DNA of 64,000 nt. Origin: Pseudomonas viridiflava (GTDB taxonomy: Bacteria > Pseudomonadota > Gammaproteobacteria > Pseudomonadales > Pseudomonadaceae). The stretch lies in the NCBI RefSeq assembly GCF_900580675.1, contig NZ_UTBG01000186.1, positions 310,001 through 374,000 on the forward strand, written 5' to 3'. The number at the start of each line of letters is the position of its first letter. Position 1 is the stretch's first letter. Under the pieces are notes generated by a model. That model worked only from the letters and a program-made list of their open reading frames with translations. It did not search any database and was not told the origin of the DNA. Made by a program: the position numbers and the translations under genes. Below are positions 17,601-27,329 of the stretch, one piece after another.

Positions 17601-18405
17601 ACAGCAGGTCGGTCCAGAATGTTCGGTTATCGGTGAATTTACCTACCCAGTGTTGCTGAATCGCACTGGTTTCTTCCGGGCTTAGGTCGGCAAGCACTTT
17701 GTCGAGAATGCCCACCAGCATCTTGTCCTCGCGCGGCACACCCATAGCCAATTGATAGCGATAGGGCGTTTCGCCACTGACGTACAGGCCGTCGAGCTTG
17801 AGCTCGCGCAAGCTCCACACACTGGACGCCAGGTCGCTGACGACGGCGTCCACCTCGCCGGTCGCCAGGGCCTGGAGCGTGGAACTGACGTTGGGCATCG
17901 CGACCAGGTTGAGGTCGGGGTGGTGGGTGCGCAACAGCTCGTGGGGCGCGTAGTTTTCCACTACGGCGATTTTCAGCCCATAGAGATCCTTGAGGTTGCG
18001 CGGCCGCGGTCCACCTTCATGGGCCAGGATGACCATCGGAAAGTCGATGTAAGGCCGGGTGAACGCCAGGTAATCCTGACGCTCCGGCGTGGACATGATG
18101 CTGGGTATAAGGTCCAGCTGATTGTTTCGGGCGAGTTCCAGCACAGCCCCCCAACTCGGCGGCTCAATCACTTTGATCCTGACACCGAGACGGTCCTGGA
18201 TCAGGCGCACGTAGTCCGCTGCCAGGCCTTGATAGCGGCCATCTGCATCACGGTATTCAAAAGGTGGCCATGACGCGTCCACCCCCAAGCTCAGCTCTTG
18301 ATGGTCCGCCAGCCAGCCACGCTCATCGTCGGTTAGAGTCAACGCGCCAGCCGTTGCGGTCCAGGTGAGCAGCGACAGCAGCAACACAGTCGGCAATCTG
18401 GGCAT
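14662..18405 (-). CDS. RmcA-like GGDEF/EAL c-di-GMP phosphodiesterase with periplasmic sensor and PAS domains
   Basis: This is a 1247 aa inner-membrane protein. In order: a signal peptide or TM (~1-22), a SBP_bac_3 solute-binding domain in the periplasm (~25-255), one TM segment (~268-290), four tandem PAS domains (~305-810), GGDEF with intact GGDEF at 886-890 and an I-site RDID five residues before it, and EAL with EAL at 1014-1016. Length and order match P. aeruginosa RmcA (PA0575), a redox-responsive net phosphodiesterase affecting biofilm matrix. Both catalytic motifs look intact, so net activity cannot be told from sequence. It lies between rpoD and a tRNA, as in P. aeruginosa. Confidence 0.93.
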   Translation of the reverse strand: MPRLPTVLLLSLLTWTATAGALTLTDDERGWLADHQELSLGVDASWPPFEYRDADGRYQGLAADYVRLIQDRLGVRIKVIEPPSWGAVLELARNNQLDLIPSIMSTPERQDYLAFTRPYIDFPMVILAHEGGPRPRNLKDLYGLKIAVVENYAPHELLRTHHPDLNLVAMPNVSSTLQALATGEVDAVVSDLASSVWSLRELKLDGLYVSGETPYRYQLAMGVPREDKMLVGILDKVLADLSPEETSAIQQHWVGKFTDNRTFWTDLLLYGLPAVLLLITVLAIVIRINRRLSSEISRRVALEQELRSSEYHYRGLVESLSAIAWEASITDFTYSYVSPHAEDLLGYPRAHWLIPGFWRNIIHPADLMRTEAYCYSETRANRDHSIDYRVITADGRCLWVRDIVSLIEHGHEPVLRGLMIDISEAKRTEEALQLSEQKFASVFQQCPDILVIARLSDGCLLEVNKAFEDQVGLSAEEVIGKTATTLNIWGIPGTGPDLLRRVQTTSIRNLEMPFLRSNGQSFTGLISAEPFQLDTTEALVVVVRDITQLKETQQRLQTSEEKFAKAFHASPDGLLLSRQRDGLLIEVNDGFSRITGFNSAASLDQSTLELGIWVDLNERKHMLELMQRDGFVRDFICHIRRSDGQIRLCELSSRPLPIGDEDCMLTIARDITERQLMQEKLQQAATVFESTAEGVLITDTRQNISAVNRAFSEITGYSEAEALGNTPRLLASGLHDSAFYAAMWHQLTAQGHWQGEISNRRKNGELYPSWLTISAVRNRDQKITHFVAVFADISSLKLAQARLDYQAHHDPLTGLPNRTLFESRLQAALNGHQETGKQGAVLFLDLDRFKHINDSLGHPIGDLLLKDIAVRLKEQLRDIDTVARLGGDEFIILLPGLQHACDAQYLANKLLACFTPPFQAGEHEFFISASIGTSLYPQDGTDVATLVKNADAAMYRSKAKGRNRVESYTRDLTAQANERVALEHELRRALERDELTLYYQPKLSLETQELIGAEALIRWHHPTFGDVPPEHFIALAEENGMILQIGDWVLEQACRQMHVWQTGFDEFGPLSVNLAGAQLRHPGLLARIEQLLSDYQLDPGCLQLEITENFIMSQAEEALEVLHQLKRLGVQLAIDDFGTGYSSLSYLKRLPLDFLKIDQSFVRGLPDDPHDAAIVRAIIALGHSMQFTIIAEGVENPAQQAFLAAEGCEQMQGYIVSLPLPPALFAATFLRMNVSDFSDGTVEKPSL

Positions 18406-18502
18406 AACGGTCTCGTTATGGCACGGGGAATGTTTCGAGTGTAGACGGGCATTGCGGGGGAGGGGTGTGGCGCGGAGGTTAATCTACACAAAGAAATCCA
18501 TA

Positions 18503-18534
18503 CAAAACAAAACCCCCGGCCTGGGCCGGGGGTT
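18503..18534 (-). terminator. Rho-independent terminator after rpoD
   Basis: Minus strand: AACCCCCGGC-(CCA)-GGCCGGGGGTT followed by TTGTTTTG. It lies 7 nt after the rpoD stop codon. Confidence 0.92.
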
Positions 18535-18540
18535 CTGGTA

Positions 18541-20391
<1,851 letters not shown>

Positions 20392-20458
20392 AACACCCTA
20401 TCCACTGAAGGTCTTGGCGGGCAAAAAACAAGCCGAGGATTATACCCGAGCTATGACC

Positions 20459-22429
20459 TCACACGCCAGCTGAGGTCGGGTTTGATGCGGAAACATTCTG
20501 TTTTAAGAGGTCGCGCATCTGTTTTGCTATCTGAATTTGCTCTTCAGCCGACAATCCCGGCTGTCTTGCTCTCTTGATGAGTTCATCGAGGGTCTGCGTG
20601 TGCTGACCCGCGGATAACCTAGTAATGGTGTCTAAAAACTGTTGTTCAAGGTTATCGCCGTCAATTAGCCACTCCTTTTCTGCGAGTGCTTTCAATAAAC
20701 GGCCTTGTTCGGTGCCGTGCCAACGAGCCATCAGCTGAATAGAGTTTAGCTTAGGATTTTTCTGCATGGCCTCGATCAGGGCGATCAGCACCTGAGCGTA
20801 GGTGTTGCTCTCGTTGGCAAAATGATCGGCACTTTCAACCTTGCCCGCCAATTGCGGATGGTGGATCAGCGTGCGCAGAGCAATCAGCGTCGGGGCTTCT
20901 ACGGCCACCGGTGTGCGCGGGGCGTATGCCTCATCGCGATCACCGCGCTTGCCATTCTTGCTCCACGGTTTTTTATCCCATTTCTTGCCGCCGGCACCGG
21001 GCTTCTTCGGCGTCCACTCCTGCTGGGGCGCGTAGGCGTCCTGCGGCTGATGGAAGTCGGAATAGTCCGGCATGGCGTCGTAATCCATGCCTGGGTCATA
21101 GGCGGGCGGAGCATCCTGCGGTGCGCTGTGCACCAGCTGGCTGACGGCCTCGCCACTCAAGCCGGTAATTTGCTGCAGGCGCTGGCGCATCAGGGTGCGC
21201 AGGTTGGCACCGGGCACCTTGTCGATCAGCGGCGCGGCGAGGGTGGCCATGTGGGCCTTGCCTTCGAGCGAGCGCGGGTCGGCCTCTTCGGTCAATTGCT
21301 GGAAGAAATAGTCCGCCAGCGGCTGCGCATGTTGATTGATGCGGGCGCGGAACGCGTCGGTGCCTTCGGAGCGCACCAGGGTGTCCGGGTCTTCGCCTTC
21401 GGGCAGGAACAGGAAGCGCGCGCGGCGCCCGTCCTGCAGGCTCGACAGCGTCGCTTCGAGGGCGCGCCAGGCGGCGTTACGCCCAGCCTGGTCGCCGTCG
21501 AAACAGAACAGCACGCTGGGCACCACGCGAAACAGGCGCTTCAGGTGTTCCTCGCTGGTGGCGGTGCCCAGGGTCGCCACGGCATTGCGCAGGCCTTGCT
21601 GGGCCAGGGCGATCACGTCCATATAGCCTTCAACCACAATGATTTCATCGAGGTTGCGATTGTTCTTGCGTGCCTCGAACAGCCCGTATAGCTCCTGGCC
21701 CTTGTGGAACACAGGGGTTTCCGGGGAGTTCAGGTATTTGGGCTTGTCGTCCCCCAGCACGCGACCACCAAAGGCGATGATGCGCCCACGGCTGTCGCGG
21801 ATCGGGAACATCACGCGGTCGCGGAAGCGGTCATAACGCTTGCCGGTCTCGGCGTTTTCCACCAGCAAGCCGGCATCGATCATGGCTTTTTGCTGCAGGG
21901 TGTCGCTGCTCAAGTGTTTGTAGAGGTTGTCCCAGCCGGGCGGCGCGAAGCCGAGGCCGAAGTCACGGGCGATTTCGCCGGTGAGGCCGCGCCCCTTGAG
22001 GTACTCGACAGCGGCTTTGCGCTGCGGATGGCTTTTAAGCGCCTGACGATAAAAGTCGGCAGCGGCCGTCAGCAGCGGGTAGAGCGGCGAGTCGGTGGGT
22101 TGCCGCGGTTTATGCGGGCGGCCACTTTCTTCGCGGGGTACTTCCATGCCGGCGGCTTTGGCCAGGTCCTCGATAGCCTGGGGGAAGTCCAGGTTGTCGT
22201 GGTCCATGAGAAAGCCGAGGGCATTGCCGCCCGCGCCACAGCCGAAGCAGTAATAGAACTGCTTGTCGGGGCTGACGCTGAACGATGGGGTTTTCTCTTT
22301 GTGAAACGGGCAGCAGGCAGTGTAGTTTTTGCCGGCTTTTTTCAATTGCACGCGCGAGCTGACAACATCGACGATGTCGGTGCGGTTCAGAAGGTCGTCA
22401 ATAAAGCTCTGGGGAATTAGCCCGGCCAT
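20459..22429 (-). CDS. dnaG: DNA primase DnaG
   Basis: This 656 aa primase synthesises RNA primers for replication. The N-terminal CHC2 zinc-binding domain has C40, H43, C61 and C64 (CCPFHKEKTPSF ... YCFGCGAGG). The TOPRIM core includes IIVVEGYMDVIAL and the DGDQAGRNAA motif. The C-terminal domain for DnaB interaction follows a low-complexity linker rich in P/Q/K (~430-500). It begins MAGLIPQSFIDDLL as in relatives. The usual upstream neighbour rpsU is 445 nt away. Confidence 0.99.
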   Translation of the reverse strand: MAGLIPQSFIDDLLNRTDIVDVVSSRVQLKKAGKNYTACCPFHKEKTPSFSVSPDKQFYYCFGCGAGGNALGFLMDHDNLDFPQAIEDLAKAAGMEVPREESGRPHKPRQPTDSPLYPLLTAAADFYRQALKSHPQRKAAVEYLKGRGLTGEIARDFGLGFAPPGWDNLYKHLSSDTLQQKAMIDAGLLVENAETGKRYDRFRDRVMFPIRDSRGRIIAFGGRVLGDDKPKYLNSPETPVFHKGQELYGLFEARKNNRNLDEIIVVEGYMDVIALAQQGLRNAVATLGTATSEEHLKRLFRVVPSVLFCFDGDQAGRNAAWRALEATLSSLQDGRRARFLFLPEGEDPDTLVRSEGTDAFRARINQHAQPLADYFFQQLTEEADPRSLEGKAHMATLAAPLIDKVPGANLRTLMRQRLQQITGLSGEAVSQLVHSAPQDAPPAYDPGMDYDAMPDYSDFHQPQDAYAPQQEWTPKKPGAGGKKWDKKPWSKNGKRGDRDEAYAPRTPVAVEAPTLIALRTLIHHPQLAGKVESADHFANESNTYAQVLIALIEAMQKNPKLNSIQLMARWHGTEQGRLLKALAEKEWLIDGDNLEQQFLDTITRLSAGQHTQTLDELIKRARQPGLSAEEQIQIAKQMRDLLKQNVSASNPTSAGV

Positions 22430-22874
22430 GGCGTTCTCGTCATCACTGCGTGTAAATGAGGGCCCGTGAGGTGTTCAAGCGCGCGTATCGAGTGCTCGAG
22501 CATCCAGCGTCTGCATGGGTTGTCAGGAAGTGTATCTGCCGAACATTCATTGACGTTAGTTTCAGGTCAGTTTTCGGCTTGGAAATGTTGCCCCAGGCGT
22601 CCGGTCTTGGCCAGTGGTGGCCTCGGAAGCTCGTCGTCGGGCACAGTCGACCTGATGATCGCCTGCTTGAAGAATAAGTGTGCTCGTCAGTAGCCTTGTT
22701 AGGCTCGTCAGAAGAGACGCGCACCGCTGGCAGAAAAGCCAGTCCTGACGTGTGAAGCAGTTCGTTTCAGTCGCATGTGCGGCGTCAACGGTGAAGCATC
22801 AAGCGATATCCGCAAATGCCAACAGCCCGGCTGAGGGCCGGGCTTGGCAGAAGCTTGCTACGAACGTCTGTGTA
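22430..22874. other. 445-nt gap between rpsU and dnaG with no convincing gene
   Basis: Short frames exist on both strands, but none has family-like sequence or a good ribosome site. Many pseudomonads carry a yqeY (GatB/YqeY domain) gene here (recalled), and I see no trace of it. The segment holds the rpsU terminator at its right end and, presumably, a dnaG-rpoD promoter. A GCTCGTCAG octamer-plus-one direct repeat lies around 22682-22712. Confidence 0.6.
22818..22848 (-). terminator. terminator/attenuator after rpsU
   Basis: AGCCCGGC (22824-22831) pairs with GCCGGGCT (22837-22844), extended outward by GCCA/TGGC. The T-tract on the minus strand is weak. In E. coli an attenuating terminator also separates rpsU from dnaG. 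Confidence 0.6.
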
Positions 22875-23090
22875 TTAGTACAGACGAACGGCGCGGCGCT
22901 GTTCGCGCTGAACTTTCTTGGCGTGACGCTTAACAGCGGCTGCTGCTTTACGCTTACGCTCAGAAGTTGGCTTCTCATAAAATTCGCGGCTACGAACTTC
23001 AGCCAGAACACCGGCTTTTTCGCAGGAGCGCTTGAAACGACGCAGAGCTACGTCGAAGGGTTCGTTCTCTTTTACTTTGACGGCTGGCAT
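22875..23090 (-). CDS. rpsU: 30S ribosomal protein S21
   Basis: This 71 aa basic protein begins [20 protein letters not shown] and ends in the Arg/Lys-rich stretch [18 protein letters not shown], the standard S21 form in gammaproteobacteria. It takes part in initiation on the small subunit. It is transcribed divergently from tsaD with 203 nt between start codons. Confidence 0.99.
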
Positions 23091-23293
23091 CCAGAGCTAC
23101 CTTCTTTCATTACCGGGAATCAACGTTCTCGTCGCAAAAAATTCGCGGCTGAGGTCGTCGGTTTTTAAGGGTTGCGGATGTTAACCCCTCATTGCCCGGA
23201 ATGCAAAGCCTCTGATCGAAAACCGCTAGGCGGGAGGGGGAGGGGCGACTATTATGCGCGCCTTCGAATTCAGCCTCTACAAGGCGCAAACCC

Positions 23294-24319
23294 ATGCTAG
23301 TACTGGGACTTGAAACCTCCTGCGACGAAACCGGTGTCGCACTTTACGACAGTGAACGCGGGCTTTTGGCCGATGCACTGTTCAGTCAGATCGACCTGCA
23401 CCGCGCTTACGGCGGGGTAGTGCCCGAGCTCGCCAGCCGTGATCACGTCAAGCGCATGCTGCCGTTGATTCGCCAGGTGCTGGACGAGGCCGGCTGCGTG
23501 CCGAAAGAGATCAACGCGATTGCCTACACGGCCGGCCCCGGATTGGTCGGAGCCCTGCTGGTTGGGGCCTCTTGCGCCCAGGCGCTGGCTTTTGCCTGGG
23601 GCATTCCGGCCCTGGGTGTGCACCATATGGAAGGCCATTTATTGGCGCCCATGCTGGAAAAAACCCCACCACAGTTCCCGTTCGTCGCTTTGTTGGTTTC
23701 GGGCGGCCATACGCAGCTGGTTCAGGTCGATGGAATCGGCCAATACACGCTGCTGGGCGAGTCCCTGGATGACGCTGCCGGCGAAGCGTTCGACAAGACT
23801 GCGAAGATGATGGGCCTCAATTATCCCGGTGGCCCGGAAATCGCCCGTCTCGCCGAAAAAGGCACGCCAGGCCGCTACACCTTCCCGCGCCCGATGTGCG
23901 ACCGCCCGGGCCTGATGTTCAGCTTCAGCGGCTTGAAAACCTCCGCGCTGAATACCTGGCAGCACAGCGTCAGCGCCGGGGACGACAGTGAGCAAGCCCG
24001 TTGCGACATCGCGCTGGCGTTCCAGCAGGCCGTGGTGGAGACTTTGACCATCAAGTGCAAGCGTGCCCTGAAGCAGGCGGGCATGAAGCGCCTGGTGATC
24101 GCAGGCGGCGTCAGCGCCAACAAGGCCTTGCGTACGTCGCTGGAAAAAATGCTCGGCGATATGAAGGGTGATGTGTTTTATGCGCGGCCTGAGTTTTGCA
24201 CCGACAATGGCGCGATGATCGCCTATGCCGGTTGCCAGCGTTTACAGGCCGGGCAGCATGAAAGCCTGGCGATCAGCGTGCAGGCACGTTGGCCGATGGA
24301 GCAGTTGTCGCCGTTGTAG
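23294..24319 (+). CDS. tsaD: TsaD, tRNA N6-threonylcarbamoyladenosine transferase
   Basis: TsaD transfers the threonylcarbamoyl group to A37 of ANN-decoding tRNAs together with TsaB and TsaE. It is 341 aa of the ASKHA/Kae1 family, beginning MLVLGLETSCDETGVALYD. The metal-binding HMEGH motif is at residues 111-115, and VIAGGVSANKALR lies near the C-terminus. Older names are gcp and ygjD. It is monocistronic, divergent from rpsU and convergent with plsY (32 nt gap). Confidence 0.98.
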   Translation: MLVLGLETSCDETGVALYDSERGLLADALFSQIDLHRAYGGVVPELASRDHVKRMLPLIRQVLDEAGCVPKEINAIAYTAGPGLVGALLVGASCAQALAFAWGIPALGVHHMEGHLLAPMLEKTPPQFPFVALLVSGGHTQLVQVDGIGQYTLLGESLDDAAGEAFDKTAKMMGLNYPGGPEIARLAEKGTPGRYTFPRPMCDRPGLMFSFSGLKTSALNTWQHSVSAGDDSEQARCDIALAFQQAVVETLTIKCKRALKQAGMKRLVIAGGVSANKALRTSLEKMLGDMKGDVFYARPEFCTDNGAMIAYAGCQRLQAGQHESLAISVQARWPMEQLSPL

Positions 24320-24351
24320 GCCGTAACGTGAGCCGGGCTCATCGCGGTTAT

Positions 24352-24921
24352 TTAAAAATGCCGTTCGCGCCCGGCAAACAGGTCGCGTAAATTGCCGCGG
24401 TGGCGCCAGACGATCAGCAGTGTCAACACGCTCATCGGCAACAGCGCCGCCGGTTCCTGCCAGGCCAGCAGCGGTAGGGTGAGCGGCGTGGCGATCAGTG
24501 CGGCCAGTGAGCTGGTACGGGTCAGGTAGAACGTCAGCAGCCAGGCGAGTACGGCCAGCAGCGCCGCTGGAGGGTAGATCCCCAGCAGCATGCCGGCCGC
24601 CGTGGCAACACCTTTGCCGCCGCGAAAGCGGAAGTACAGCGGAAACAGATGGCCCAGGACGGCGCACACGCCCACCCAGGCCTGCTGTTGCAGGGAGAGG
24701 CCGGCGAGGCTGGCGATCAGCACGGGCAGCAGGCCCTTGCAGACGTCGCCCAGCAGCGTCAGTACGGCGAGCTTCTTGCCGGCCAGGCGCAGCATATTGG
24801 TGGCGCCGGCATTGCCTGAGCCACTCATTCGCGGATCGGGGTTTCCCGTCAGGCGGCTGAGCAAAATGGCGAAGGACAGCGAGCCGAGCAGGTAGGCGAA
24901 GATCGCCAGTGACCAAAACAT
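24352..24921 (-). CDS. plsY: PlsY, acyl-phosphate:glycerol-3-phosphate acyltransferase
   Basis: This 189 aa integral membrane protein with about five TM helices makes lysophosphatidic acid from acyl-phosphate in phospholipid synthesis. Family motifs are SGNAGATNMLRLAGKK, the central GHLFPLYFRFRGGKGVAT and the C-terminal RHRGNLRDLFAG. The ATG at 24921 (MFWSLAIFAYLLGS) gives the standard length; longer in-frame starts overlap the divergent folB. Confidence 0.97.
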   Translation of the reverse strand: MFWSLAIFAYLLGSLSFAILLSRLTGNPDPRMSGSGNAGATNMLRLAGKKLAVLTLLGDVCKGLLPVLIASLAGLSLQQQAWVGVCAVLGHLFPLYFRFRGGKGVATAAGMLLGIYPPAALLAVLAWLLTFYLTRTSSLAALIATPLTLPLLAWQEPAALLPMSVLTLLIVWRHRGNLRDLFAGRERHF

Positions 24922-24993
24922 GCTAACTATTCCGGGCGAGGACGCCCTGATTCTAACGGGGCATCGCGCCCTTGTCGTGCTGCGGAGAAGAGC

Positions 24994-25347
24994 TTGGACA
25001 GAGTGTTTATCGAAGGCCTGGAAGTCGACACCGTGATCGGGGCCTACGACTGGGAGCGCGGCATCAAGCAATGCCTGCGCCTGGACCTGAGCTTCGCCTG
25101 GGACAACCGCCCGGCTGCAGCCGGTGACGACCTGACCCTGGCACTGGATTACGCCAGCGTGTCCGCGCGTATCCAGGCTTTCGCCGAGCAATCCCAGTAC
25201 CAGCTGGTGGAGACCTTTGCCGAGCGCCTGGCCGAAGTGCTGATGAGCGAATTCCAGATTCCCTGGCTGCACCTCAAATTGACCAAGCCGGGTGCCGTGC
25301 CGGCAGCCAAAGGCGTGGGCGTGGAGATCGAGCGCGGATGTCGCTAA
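24994..25347 (+). CDS. folB: FolB, dihydroneopterin aldolase
   Basis: This 117 aa protein starts at TTG (24994) with GGAGAAG upstream, product MDRVFIEGLEVDTVIGAYDW. It cleaves dihydroneopterin to 6-hydroxymethyl-dihydropterin in folate synthesis. The conserved YQLVETFAERLAE and LKLTKPGAVPAAKGVGVEIER segments are present. It overlaps folK by 10 nt, so the two consecutive pterin steps are translationally coupled. Confidence 0.95.
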   Translation: MDRVFIEGLEVDTVIGAYDWERGIKQCLRLDLSFAWDNRPAAAGDDLTLALDYASVSARIQAFAEQSQYQLVETFAERLAEVLMSEFQIPWLHLKLTKPGAVPAAKGVGVEIERGCR

Positions 25348-25856
25348 CTCAGGTTTACCTTGGCCTTGGCAGCAATATCGAACGCGAGCGTCATTTGCGT
25401 GCCGGTCTGGAGGCGTTGGCGAGTTTCTTGACTGACGTGCGCTGCTCGCCGGTGTTTGAGAGCCAGCCGGTGGGTATCAAGAGCGGGCCGTTCTTCAACC
25501 TGGTGGTGTCGGCGTATACCGACCTGCCCTTGATGGAACTGGATCGACGCCTGAAATTCATTGAGGCCGACAATGGCCGCTATGCTCCTGACCGTAAAGG
25601 GCTGCCGCTGGATATCGACGTGCTGCTGTATGGCGAGCTGGTGGGGAATTTCGACGGTTTGATCCTGCCGCGTGCAGAGATCCTGAAGAATGCCTTTGTG
25701 CTGTGGCCGTTGTCGTTGATGGCGCCGGATCGTGTCCACCCTGAAGTCGATAAGACAATGGCCGAGTTATGGCGCGATGCCCAGATCGACCAAGTGCTGG
25801 CGCCTGTTGCGTTTGAATGGCAGGGCCAGCAGTTGACCTCGGCGGATCTACTGTAG
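25338..25856 (+). CDS. folK: FolK, 2-amino-4-hydroxy-6-hydroxymethyldihydropteridine pyrophosphokinase
   Basis: This 172 aa enzyme pyrophosphorylates 6-hydroxymethyl-dihydropterin using ATP. It begins MSLTQVYLGLGSNIERERHL, and the HPPK signature appears as the variant DRKGLPLDIDVLLYG (~90-104), followed by LPRAEILKNAFVLWPL, a little diverged from the E. coli LPHPRM stretch. It overlaps folB and is followed by a REPIN. Confidence 0.95.
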   Translation: MSLTQVYLGLGSNIERERHLRAGLEALASFLTDVRCSPVFESQPVGIKSGPFFNLVVSAYTDLPLMELDRRLKFIEADNGRYAPDRKGLPLDIDVLLYGELVGNFDGLILPRAEILKNAFVLWPLSLMAPDRVHPEVDKTMAELWRDAQIDQVLAPVAFEWQGQQLTSADLL

Positions 25857-25888
25857 CCGCCGATGCGCTTGGCTTGACCGGATTCAAC

Positions 25889-25978
25889 TGTGGGAGCGGG
25901 CTTGCCCGCGAAAGCGGTGGGTCAGTCAACATCAATGTTTACTGTGCCGACGTCTTCGCGGGCAAGCCCGCTCCCACA
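25889..25978. repeat. REPIN (paired inverted REP elements)
   Basis: TGTGGGAGCGGGCTTGCCCG at the left is mirrored by CGGGCAAGCCCGCTCCCACA at the right, about 90 bp in all with a short spacer. This is typical of fluorescent pseudomonad REPINs mobilised by RAYT transposases in trans. It lies between folK and the convergent cca and may help stabilise or end the mRNA. Confidence 0.95.
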
Positions 25979-26036
25979 CGTTTTGCGTTTAACTGAACGG
26001 CATTGATGCAGACCCGTTTGCCACAAAGAGTAACGA

Positions 26037-27266
26037 CTACAGGTTGTGTTGCTCTTTGTAGGCCTTGAGCACCTTGAGCCGCTCACGCTTGAGCGCCTCG
26101 CCCAGTTCCGGGCCTTTGAAACCTTTTTCCAGCAGCGGCGCCACGGGTACCTCGCGGGCCGCTTTTGCCGCGCCGCGCAAATAATCCGCTTGTGGATAAC
26201 TTCTCTGCTCCAACCCTTTGCGGCCCCGCGCGTCCATTTCGCAGCTCACCACAAATTCTTCAAACCGCTGCGGCCGGCGATAAACGTCGAAACTCTGCAA
26301 CAACTCCAGCAGTGTCGAAGCTTTCAATTCCAGGGCGCGGTGGCCATGGGTGTGATATTGGCCGACCAGCAGCGCCAGTTCCTGGCAATCCCTGGGCACC
26401 TTGAACCGTTCGTTCACCGTCTTTATCAGCTTCAAGCCCCGCTGCTCGTGGGCGATGTGCTGCGGTAACTTATCCACAGGCGTCTGGCCCTTGCCCAGGT
26501 CGTGCAGCAGGCAGGCCCAGCGCACGGTCAGGGGCTGCTTATGCAGGGCGGCCTGTTCCAGCACGCTGAGGGTGTGCACGCCGGTGTCGATTTCGGGGTG
26601 GTGGGCTTCGGGCTGTGGCACGCCGAACAGCGCGTTCACTTCCGGCATCAGGGTTTTCAATGCATCACAGTCGCGCAACACCTGGATAAACACCTGTGGC
26701 TGATCTTCCATCAGTGCGCGGGAGATTTCTTTCCAGCTGCGTTCAGGCGTAAGGGCCTCGAGCTCGCCGGATTCGCTCAACTGACGCATCAGTTCGAGGG
26801 TCTCGGGGGCTACCGTGAAACCGAGGTGAGCATAACGCGCGGCAAAGCGTGCAACACGCAGCACTCGCAGGGGATCTTCGGCGAAAGCGGGGGAAACATG
26901 GCGTAAAACTCGGGCTTCCAGATCGCGCTGCCCGTGGTACGGGTCGGTCAAGTTACCGTCATCGTCTTCGGCCATGGCATTGATGGTCAGGTCGCGACGG
27001 ATCAGGTCCTCTTCCAGCGTCACTTCGGGGCTGGCGTGAAACACAAAGCCGCCGTAACCCCGGCCGCTTTTGCGTTCGGTGCGGGCGAGGGCATACTCAT
27101 CGCCGTTGCTTGGGTCGAGGAATACCGGGAAGTCAGCGCCCACTGGCTTGTAGCCCTTGGCGAGCATCTCTTCGGTGGTTGCGCCGACGACGACGCGGTC
27201 GATGTCGGTTACCTTGATGCCCAGCAGGCGGTCACGTACGGCACCGCCGACTTTGTAGATTTTCAT
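26037..27266 (-). CDS. cca: multifunctional CCA tRNA nucleotidyltransferase
   Basis: This 409 aa class II nucleotidyltransferase adds or repairs the 3' CCA of tRNA. The catalytic head shows KIYKVGGAVRDRLLG and the DxD in VTDIDRVVVG; RRDLTINAMA follows. An HD domain with LLHDLGKGQTP (~residue 250) gives the phosphohydrolase activity seen in gammaproteobacterial enzymes. Its Shine-Dalgarno GGAGG lies inside the 3' arm of the terminator-like hairpin that ends the upstream spoVR-like gene (27270-27323), so initiation may depend on folding of that leader. Confidence 0.97.
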   Translation of the reverse strand: MKIYKVGGAVRDRLLGIKVTDIDRVVVGATTEEMLAKGYKPVGADFPVFLDPSNGDEYALARTERKSGRGYGGFVFHASPEVTLEEDLIRRDLTINAMAEDDDGNLTDPYHGQRDLEARVLRHVSPAFAEDPLRVLRVARFAARYAHLGFTVAPETLELMRQLSESGELEALTPERSWKEISRALMEDQPQVFIQVLRDCDALKTLMPEVNALFGVPQPEAHHPEIDTGVHTLSVLEQAALHKQPLTVRWACLLHDLGKGQTPVDKLPQHIAHEQRGLKLIKTVNERFKVPRDCQELALLVGQYHTHGHRALELKASTLLELLQSFDVYRRPQRFEEFVVSCEMDARGRKGLEQRSYPQADYLRGAAKAAREVPVAPLLEKGFKGPELGEALKRERLKVLKAYKEQHNL

Positions 27267-27267
27267 G

Positions 27268-27323
27268 AAAAAGCCTCCATTAGCGGCACAGGATAACGCC
27301 TGTGCCTGACCAATGGAGGCTTT
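27268..27323 (-). terminator. double-stem terminator after spoVR-like gene, overlapping the cca ribosome site
   Basis: Outer arms AAAGCCTCCATT (27270-27281) and AATGGAGGCTTT (27312-27323) pair perfectly over 12 bp. Inside them GGCACAGG (27285-27292) pairs with CCTGTGCC (27299-27306). On the minus strand the structure ends CTTTTTC directly before the cca ATG. It follows the spoVR-like stop codon by 6 nt. Confidence 0.88.
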
Positions 27324-27329
27324 GCTGTT

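Noticed and set aside
22443..22724. 93-aa open frame in the dnaG-rpsU gap
   Set aside because: Composition is unlike coding DNA around it, no good ribosome site, no similarity to YqeY or other families that I recognise.
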